A stretch of 64,000 nt of DNA from Neckera pumila (taxonomy: Eukaryota; Streptophyta; Bryopsida; Hypnales; Neckeraceae), in contig OZ018409.1 in NCBI GenBank assembly GCA_963969595.1, positions 15,532,975 through 15,596,974 of the forward strand, read 5' to 3'. The position numbers and the translations under genes are program-made. Positions 56,300 to 64,000 of the stretch are shown piece by piece. The notes beneath the pieces are model-generated. The model saw nothing but the letters and a program-made list of their open reading frames with translations. It had not been told where the DNA came from and made no database searches. How positions within the stretch are numbered: the stretch's first letter is position 1; each line of letters begins with the position of its first letter.

Positions 56300-56662
56300 C
56301 ATTAGAGAAAACTTCAAGCCTCTGAAGGGCTGCTCCACAGCCCTCCAAAGTACCTTAAAATTCTGTTTTGGGGGGTTGAAATTTTTTTTTTCCTATTTCT
56401 ACGCAGCTGAAACTGCAGTGATAGCAGCGCAAAAATCCATTTTTACGAGTAAAAAAATAATATATATATATATATAATATAATTTTTTTCCAATCTTAAG
56501 AAAAGTATTTTAAAAAGAAATTGCAAAATCTGACTATGTCGGCAAGCAGTCATACACTGACTACTCACCAAAGATACTTTTTTAGATTGTTAGGCCAAGC
56601 TTGAAATAGCTTGGCATGCCAATTTGGAGTAGCCCTTTGGAGGTCTGATTTTTTTTCTAATG
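56300..56662. mobile_element. MITE family A, copy 5
   Basis: The left end is CATTAGAGAAAACTTCAAGCC and the right end is GAGGTCTGATTTTTTTTC then TAATG, with an AT microsatellite in the middle (about 56458). The sub-terminal hairpin reads GGCCAAGCTTGAAATAGCTT, then GGCATGCC. This is the best-preserved pair of ends. The 117-codon frame 56124-56477 runs through it and is not a gene. Confidence 0.75.
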
Positions 56663-57810
56663 ATATTTTCACATTTGTTTAGTATTTTACCTCAACCCAC
56701 ATTACTTTTTACAAATTTATCCAAAATAAAACCGAGATCCCTTGCCAACATGGCAATTTCATATTTTCATGGATGTTGTACAAAATACAATTATGTTTTG
56801 TTTTATGTCTCCTAGAAAATTATCATCACACAAAATATAACCTCATTCTACTTGTGACATCCATATTTATTTTGCAACATCCAGACTCTTATAGCCACAA
56901 TTCCATCTTTCTGCTTTTGCTCTAAAAAACATTCTTGTTCACTGCTAATGTCCAAAAAAATAGAGGCTTCTAGTAGTGGATATAAGATTTTAGCCCTTAA
57001 AGGACAAGCCTATGCCCACGGAATCATGAATTCAAGCTTCACAACCTTTTTTTCTGTTTGTTACCAATTTGCAACTAATTATGAATGAAATTTTTTATAT
57101 TTATTATTCAAAAAAATCTCATATCTTCAATAACTGCTAAAAATTTGAATTGTTTTGTGAAAATTTGAAATTACCCTGAATTAATTAAAGAAAAGATGAA
57201 AAAAATTGATATCAAAATTAATATACAAAATACACTCAAAAATCTAAATTTTTTAGCAAAGATTTATTTTGTAATTTGTAATTTGTAGAACATCACAGTA
57301 TAAATAAGTTACTGTGTCATTCTAAAATTAAAAAATCAATAAACCATGGATGTAGGCTCAAAGTTCAAACTGCAATGAAACATTGAATCCTAAGATTTTT
57401 TTCAATTTTCCAATTCAAAAATAAATTAATTTAATAAACTTCATTTCGTAAGTTGGTCTCAAAATAATTCTAAGAATATTGTATTCTCATGGCGAAAGTT
57501 CACACCAAGAGTAATTAGAAAGAAATGGCCAAAACATAGTATCTACTAACAAAGATGATTTGTGAATTAAACATCGCCTTCTTCAAAAAGGCCAATAATA
57601 CTATAATGAAGAAACTTGCAATATTATTCCTTGGAAATGTACTCGAATAACTTCAAAAAATAAAATGAGATGAAAAAATGTTACTTTCCATCCTACAATC
57701 TTGCAAAGTCATCTGATCCAATGGACAAAATATCATTCGCAGCGACCTTTAGAGGTCAATTGGTCATTTCCTGGGTGTTTATCAACCAAGGTGAACTGGT
57801 GAACCGACCC
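56663..57810. other. Gene-free AT-rich stretch
   Basis: Nothing recognised between MITE A copies 5 and 6. Confidence 0.5.
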
Positions 57811-59683
57811 CATTAGAGAAAAAATCAACCCTCTAGAGGGTTGCTCTACAATCCTTTGAAGGACCCTGAAATTTGGTTTAACGGGGCTGAAAATTGCTTT
57901 TTTTTCCCTATTTTCGCACAACAGATTCTGCAGTGATAGTGGCATAGGAAGTTAATTTTGTGAATATAAAATTAATAATTTTTTTTTTTCTTAATCTTCA
58001 AAAAAAGTTCTTTTTGGTACTTCCTTGATCGACTCAAGGTAGATTCTGCATCCCTTTCGAGACTTCTACTCCAAGTATATCAGTTATGATTTATCCTTGA
58101 CCTCAGTCATTTTTACAAAGAAAGCTAGTTACATATCCATCAACCTGAACTCAATCGTTTTTGCACAGACAGCTAGTTACATATCATCAGCAAAGATTTT
58201 CTTACTGAAGCATGAATCAGCTCCTTATGCTATGGCTGATGTCCCTATTGTATCAAGCTGTTACTTAGTTGCTTGAGTTGGAACCCAGCTACTAATGTGG
58301 ATCAGTAATCTTATCTCCATTCAGATCATAAACTAGTACAGCTTATGTCCTTGTAATCAGATCATTCATTCAAGCCGGACAACATAATACCTTGGGAGTT
58401 TAAACCTCAAGGTATAAGATAAGGAAAAAGAAAAAACTCCAAGTATAGCATAATCCAATCAAAGTTACGCACATACATGCTGTCTATGTTTGCAACCTGA
58501 TTAACTGAGTTCTGGCCGAAATTCTAATACGGCAACAGGCAATACCAAAACATCAATTTGAAACGATCAACCTCCTTTGACAACAGATTCCGAGTAAATG
58601 TAAAAAAAGAAACATATGCAACAATTCAAACAACAGGAGTTGCTTGACTCTGTTGTTCTTCTCTTCACACAAAAGAATATATATGGTCGTTTGGAATTCT
58701 TGAAAAAGAAGTTTCCCAGGAGGTGACGATCCTCACCTGTGCCCATACCAACCAGCATACCGTTAGTTTGCTACTTGATGTACACGAGGTGTCTACAGAG
58801 CGTCACTACTTGTTATTGTAATTCACCTGAGAAAACATCTCTCATCCTACTCAAAAGACCAACGTTAGAAACGTTAGTATGACTTTGTCATATAAAATTA
58901 ACTTCGGAATAATCACAACCTGTTGGCCGCTGATCTGTGACCCTAGCACCATTGTACCGATACTTGTGAAGCTCAAACACTCATACACCTCCGAGAACAC
59001 GTTTCCACAAAAGCAACAACAATCGACTCTCTCACTGTGACCCAATCGTAAGTAGGGACCAGATTGTGAGTTTTGTTGCTTATGGGCAATTTTCAAAAAA
59101 TAGCAAAGGAACAGCTGGAGGGCGGCAATCTCATGTTGCAACAGTGGATCTGCCTCCAAGCTCTGTGATAACTTCCTTAATTAAGGCACAAGTTCCAATA
59201 TGCCCGTCATATTGTCCACTTTAATATTGCTAATTGTTCCTTGATACAAAACCCGGAGGCTCATCAAAGACTATGTATGTGAGCTGGCTTCTTCAAGTTG
59301 TCCGTATCCTGTCATAGAGCAGGTTATGAACATTATGGTATGGTGTCAGGCAACCTATGAGCTAGTTTGAGAGTAAAAATTTTTTTCTACTCAATATCAT
59401 TTATGTTCACAAATATTTATAACAAGGGAGTCTATTTGCTTGCAAGAAGCAAAAGTATCAACCTATGTATATTTCAGCAGTAGATTAACAAATTCAAGGA
59501 TTAATACCAAGAATTTAAATCTAAAAAAGAAAAAAAGAAAAAAAAAAAAAAAAAAAAGTTTGAATACAAAGCTGACTGCTCAACTAGGGCCATTTCGAGA
59601 TTGACAGGTCAAGCTTGAATAGCTTGGCCTATCAATCTGGTCATCTGGAGCAATCCTCCGGAGGGCTGCTTTTTTCTCTAATG
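57811..59683. mobile_element. MITE family A, copy 6, split by about 1.5 kb of other DNA
   Basis: The left half 57811 to about 58012 begins CATTAGAGAAAAAATCAACC. The right half about 59560-59683 holds the family hairpin (GACAGGTCAAGCTTGAATAG, then CTTGGCCTATCAAT) and ends GGAGGGCTGCTTTTTTCTC, then TAATG. Between them lies sequence absent from other copies. That insert contains a 45-base direct pair near 58100 (AGCTAGTTACATATC twice) and ends in a poly-A rich run at 59524-59558, which suggests a retroposed insert on the plus strand. No protein could be identified in it. Confidence 0.6.
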
Positions 59684-61261
59684 CCTCGCTCATCCCCTCA
59701 AAGTCATTCTAGGGGTGCATATAAAAAAAAATGGATCCCCTATTTTGAGCTTGATTAATTTTTCTTCTACACCTCTCCCCAGATTGAATAATAGAATTTT
59801 TCTTCTACATCATAATTTGGGGGGCTCTAATTGCAAATATGAAATCAAAATTTGCAAATTTTATTATGTGTGGCAAATAAAAAATTTCAGTGATTTCCCT
59901 CTGCGACGAGCGAGGGCCGAGGGGGTCGGTTCACCCTGGGTTTTCGGTGGCTGGTACACGTCATAGGCTGGTTTCTCTTGAAGAGATCCTCTGGGTGCTG
60001 ACGCAACGAATAACTGGACTGCATCACATCCGTTTTTCTTGCAAACCAGACGTCTACTGTATCCACCAAAGTCGGACACTCCCAAGTCCCAACTGTGGGA
60101 CCCTATGAGATATGGAAACAGTTTCCGCGTTGCCCAAACTTCAATGCACTCGGACAGAGAGACCCCACCTCGTGGCCTCGAAGGGACCAAACCCCTGTTG
60201 CCGACTCTCTACCGCAAGAAGCCAGGACAGGAACGGACACACACTTAACTTAACGTACAGAAGAAGACCCCCCTGGCTTCCCGGTTTTACTGCCCGCATT
60301 TCACCGAAATGTATGTCAGGCTAGGACCTAGCTAGACCTGTCAGCTGTCATACCTCCATTTTGAGTCTCGTGTGAACTTGCTAAGTGAATAATTGAGGAG
60401 TCTACAGCTGCTCGTTGACTTAGTTCGGGTAGCCGTCGGTGGCGGTACCGGTACTGCTCTGGTCTCTGGTAAGCTACTATCAGTAAGGCAAGTTCACGAA
60501 GAGTGAGGGAGACGTTTCGAAGAGCTCTGAAAATCAATCCAGCCCGCAGAATTCGATTCAAACGAAGGAGGTGCCAGCTAGAGTGCAAGGCTTCAGTAGC
60601 TGTGCAACAAGAGATGGACCAAGGCGAATTGAAGTCTCTACGATCTAAATAAGGGCTCGTACGTACTTTGTGACAAGATTGTTGGGCACAGAATCGGATT
60701 TGGAATTTGTATATACCAATGTAAGCAACAGAACTGTACAACGATTAATTTTTAATTGCATACTCCGACAGACCCTATTTTTATAATCGAAATCCCACAA
60801 GAATGTGGCATTGAAGTTGCAAAAATTTTACCACGAACAAGGCTGTTCGTGAGTTTTTATTCGTATGATATGAACTCTTGATTTACAATGTGATTCCAGG
60901 GATCTGGAACTGACGGGATTGGTGTGGTAAGCACCAGTACTTCAAAACTGTAGCCCCCTCTTAAACACATCGTCGGGGGCAACTATATATGACTGTATAA
61001 AGGAGCACTCTCTTCACGTGTTGATCATTCAACTCTATAAACCTCACTCCAAGGAGATGTCGTATAACATACTGAGTGGACCTGAATTCAAGCTCCAACA
61101 TGCTATAGTCATATATATCTAATACGGAGTATAATACAGTGTGAAGATCCGCTGAATTCACACTCCAGTCGATTCTTTTGCTCGGAATACCTGTCTCCCA
61201 GAAAACGGATCGTTGAGCCGAGAACTGATTGATTCTCAAAGCTCGAGGAAGAGAAGATGAA
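59684..61261. other. 3' flank of the AP2/ERF gene, no gene seen
   Basis: 59880-60330 is GC-richer and open on both strands over 60-108 codons, but I recognise no protein. 60328-60741 (minus, 137 codons) likewise has no domain. These could be fragments of genes or repeats. Confidence 0.4.
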
Positions 61262-61831
61262 TCAGCCCCACAAAGAAGGGCCGTAGTCATTATCATCATC
61301 CTCACTGTCGTCACCATCAGAGTACGAAGGAGGCTGAATGAGCAGCCCTCTCGCCATGTCCGGGTACAGATAAGGATCATCGTCAATGGGCCGCCAGCTT
61401 TCGCCATGCGAGCTGGACTGGCCATGGTTGTACGTAATGTCCTCGATCTCCTCATCGCTACTGTCGGAAGACGACGCCGGCGACATGAACTCACTGTAGG
61501 AGAATCGGCGTCCCACGGAAGCCGCTGCAGCCGCGGCCGCCGCGGCTTGAATCTCCCGGGTGCTGTAGTTCCCTGGGGATCCAGGAGGGAGCGACGGCCG
61601 GTCGTTGGGGAAGTTGAGATTGGCGGAGGGGCCTCGCAGGCAGAGAAGCGCGGCGTCATAGGCGTGGGCAGCTTCCTCCGCGGACCGGTACGAACCCAGC
61701 CAGATTCTCTTCTTCTTCTGGGGCTCTCGGATCTCCGATACCCATTTGCCCCAGCGCCGCATGCGCACGCCTTTGTACTGGTTCTGCCCTGAGGAACCGG
61801 AGGAGTCGGAGCTTCGCCGGTAGCCGGACAT
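61262..61831 (-). CDS. AP2/ERF transcription factor, DREB-type
   Basis: Intronless gene for a predicted nuclear DNA-binding protein of 189 residues from ATG 61831. The single AP2/ERF domain spans about 19-76: [20 protein letters not shown], then [20 protein letters not shown] and SANLNFP. Val31 and Glu36 occupy the positions (V14, E19) that mark the DREB subfamily, which binds CCGAC-type DRE sites in stress responses. The overall match is best with the small DREB group II (A-5). After the domain come an alanine run ([11 protein letters not shown]), a serine/acidic part ([11 protein letters not shown]) and an acidic tail ([13 protein letters not shown]), a possible activation region. No EAR repression motif was seen, unlike many A-5 members. 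The frame is open upstream to 61906 but without a Met and then meets a stop, so 61831 is the likely start. Confidence 0.93.
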   Translation of the reverse strand: MSGYRRSSDSSGSSGQNQYKGVRMRRWGKWVSEIREPQKKKRIWLGSYRSAEEAAHAYDAALLCLRGPSANLNFPNDRPSLPPGSPGNYSTREIQAAAAAAAAASVGRRFSYSEFMSPASSSDSSDEEIEDITYNHGQSSSHGESWRPIDDDPYLYPDMARGLLIQPPSYSDGDDSEDDDNDYGPSLWG

Positions 61832-63481
61832 ACTGGCTGCGTTGGCGTTCTGGTGAGGTCTCTCCGCTCCTCGAGAGGAACTTCGAGAACCTCGTGGTGG
61901 ACGCACCGTGAAATCACTTCAGAATTTGAACCTCAAAGAAATTAAGTGCCGAATACAATGCATGTATGGCAGCAGAATCTCAAAGAATGGAGATCGACCA
62001 TAGAATCTAGTAATTCCACCGCACAAATGAATTTCAGCTTCGTGCTCGGATCAAGAAATAGTCGCAATTGTCGATGAGGTCAGTACTCAAACTCTTGTAC
62101 CAGGATCGCTGCCTAAGTCTGTTTTGATCAACTTACAAAATCAACAGTCTGATCAGTCGCTGAAAGGTCGATACCGACCACGTAGAGAACTCGATCTCTA
62201 GCAGGTAGTTGAGGACTAGCACTTGAACTGCAGCTCTGGGCATCTCTTCCACAGTTATATATCGATCAAGTCGTAGTTGAAGTTGTCTACAATGAACTAG
62301 CTAGTCTAGCTTTTCATAATTGAAGAAGTCTAGAGAAAGACCGATGACTACCCATGCCACAAGTTCCGTAGCTGAACAACTAATTGGTGGACTGAATTTC
62401 AGCTGGAATAGATGGGAAATACTATCTATCACGTACTAGCTCCGGGCTTCCAGACGTAGTCTAGCAATGTGGTTTGTGTTACTGAGCTAACAGCCGAAGA
62501 ATGTGGAAGCCAGTGATCACTAGATGAGGGATCGATTGGGGTGCATGAGCAAGCTGAGATTGAGCCATGGATGGAATTCAATCATCTCAGAGGAGCTAAT
62601 ATACCTTTCGGTAGATCGGATCACCGTACAGGAAGTTGACTTCTTCACAGTATAGTATTCTAAACTTTCCAGCTTCGGTACGTAACATCACCTTTCCAAC
62701 TGCCCAGCCAAGACCCCCAACTGACAAAGATGCACACGGACACCACAGGCTGACGAGCTCATGCCACTTGACTGATGTTTTATTCCATTTTTTTTTACAC
62801 AGTGCATGCAGTGCCTCGCCTGTTCGGTGGGGTAAGGTCTCCACGAGCGACTTGCTCACTGAGAGCTTCGTAAGTTAGTGAGTCCATATGATGATTGCGG
62901 GGATGAGTCCACGGAAAATTCTCCTCACCAATCTTCCGGAAAGTTTCGGGAGTGGGACGGTTATGCTTTGTTTCACCGTCAGGCCTCCTGCTGCTGTGGC
63001 TGACAAGGTTTGAATAATAAAAATAATAATAATGATGTGGAATGTCATTATTATAGTATTAAATTAGTATGGAAGTCTTTTCTAGGAAAGTGCGACTGGG
63101 AGCTCTCAATGGCTGGTTTCTTCAGGCATCCCGCAGACAGTAGGTGGTACGACTGTAGCTGAAGTAGCCTCTACAGGTGAACAGGTGCCGCCATCAGCTA
63201 CAGTTGTAGCAAAAGCAACTGTAGAGTGTGGAGGGTACAACCAACTGATTTTCGACCCTGATTGCAAAGGTTTGAGTTGGTCGAGGACATTACTAGTATT
63301 CTTTTTTTTTTTTCTTTTTTTTAAATGAAACGCATTACTAGTATTCTTCAGTTAGGAACTGTTGCATTGACTTGTGTTCCAGAGATTTAGCATTCGAAGG
63401 CCAAAGCCGCCTAGCTACGCAGAACCGACTCCGCAACTCGATCAAATCGGGGATCAAATACTGTATGCATGTATACTGTGG
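61832..63481. other. Upstream region of the AP2/ERF gene
   Basis: Promoter and leader of the AP2/ERF gene (read on the minus strand). Overlapping frames at 62596-62878 on both strands have no domain. ATA/AAT microsatellite occurs near 63020. A 10-base perfect inverted repeat (CTGTAGCTGA at 63152, TCAGCTACAG at 63194) lies in a small hairpin. Confidence 0.45.
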
Positions 63482-63621
63482 GCCAAACTAATTCTAATAC
63501 CAGGCCGCTTGCGGCTGGTTGGTATGTGTTTTAACCCTTGCAATTGAATTCCATTTCATTTGTGTAAAACAAAAAAACAAAAAAAACACAAATTCTAATA
63601 TTTGGTTGGTATTAGTTTGAC
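63482..63621. mobile_element. Possible small inverted-repeat element
   Basis: GCCAAACTAATTCTAATACCA on the left and TTGGTATTAGTTTGAC on the right are imperfect complements (a 6-base difference inside the arm). The interior has ACACAAA/TTTGTGT pairing. Superfamily unknown; the copy is weak. Confidence 0.45.
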
Positions 63622-64000
63622 AAGATTGCTTTTCAATTCGTACTAGCCAACGAACACTTAGTGATTGGTCAAAATCAGTAAACAGAACTTTTTAGTCGGG
63701 TACACAAACCGAATTTCATATTTGTAATTAAAAAAAAATTAAGTCAATTTGAAAATAGCACCAAACTTTATGAAGTTATCAAAAATGCACTCATACTACC
63801 AGGTAGCTAATCCACTTTTTTGATCACCTCCCAATTTCCAATCCTGGTTTCCAATCTATAGGTTTTTGGTCTTTCCGGAAATTTGTGACTCAATGCCCAA
63901 AGAAGTTGTGGCACATTATGGTTGGTTGCAAGGCAATCAATATTGCAACTAGCTTTTGAGCGATTTTACAATTATCCTATGATCAGAATAATTATCACCA
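63622..64000. other. Window end, no gene seen
   Basis: AT-rich DNA without recognised content. Confidence 0.5.

Noticed and set aside
60961..61917. 318-codon minus-strand frame overlapping the AP2/ERF gene
   Set aside because: It is a shifted frame of the real gene, with arginine- and proline-rich nonsense typical of GC-rich coding DNA; the AP2 frame carries the recognisable domain.
63152..63203. 10-base perfect inverted repeat as a terminator or operator
   Set aside because: Short palindromes of this size are common in AT-rich plant DNA and no gene context supports a function.

Overview
The window is nuclear DNA from a land plant. Genes are split by GT-AG introns, coding exons are fairly GC-rich, and the long spaces between them are AT-rich and packed with inverted-repeat elements. 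A chloroplast ribosomal protein uS5 gene with a transit peptide, two pectate lyases of family PL1, a NOB1 gene and an AP2/ERF gene all fit a plant. The style of the broken PPR gene (tandem 'WNxMIGAYA', 'EAYELFLQMQREG', 'ALEWVKEVH' units) resembles the large PPR families of mosses. I therefore favour a bryophyte or another early-diverging land plant, but this is inference from style and not a species call.

Layout. 1-7.6 kb: no convincing gene; foldback elements at 1.85 and 2.5 kb and two abutting copies of MITE family A at 3.45-4.07 kb. 7.6-11.5 kb: pectate lyase gene 1 (+, 4 exons). 11.5-18.3 kb: repeats, including MITE A, a family-B element with TTAACCCCTAAAG termini, and a miRNA-precursor-like hairpin. 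18.6-20.7 kb: pectate lyase gene 2 (+, 4 exons, same intron phases). 21.4-25.1 kb: PPR pseudogene (-) with at least seven frame changes. 25.8-28 kb: two more family-B elements. 28.5-31.2 kb: plastid uS5 gene (+, 2 exons), whose intron holds tandem repeats starting with copies of its own splice donor and a large inverted repeat. 33.3-36.0 kb: NOB1 (-, 6 exons, complete). 37.3-39.8 kb: fragments of a 6-phosphofructo-2-kinase gene (six exons still in frame) and of an Hsp90 first exon (broken), both on the minus strand. 40.7-44.7 kb: a 3.9-kb family-B element carrying decayed transposon protein exons and a nested element. 45.9-48.0 kb: another family-B related stretch with a long hairpin. 50.1-50.9 kb: SPF27/BCAS2 splicing factor pseudogene (+). 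53.9-59.7 kb: foldback and MITE A copies, one split by about 1.5 kb. 61.3-61.8 kb: AP2/ERF (DREB-type) gene (-).

The five intact genes are unrelated housekeeping or regulatory genes: wall pectin cleavage, plastid translation, small-subunit rRNA maturation and transcription control. They are not an operon or cluster, except that the two pectate lyases are a tandem duplicate pair. No RNA gene, CRISPR array or prokaryote-type system was seen. The most unusual content is the transposon landscape: a MITE family with its probable larger relative in the same window, and gene fragments that appear to have been copied and reshuffled.
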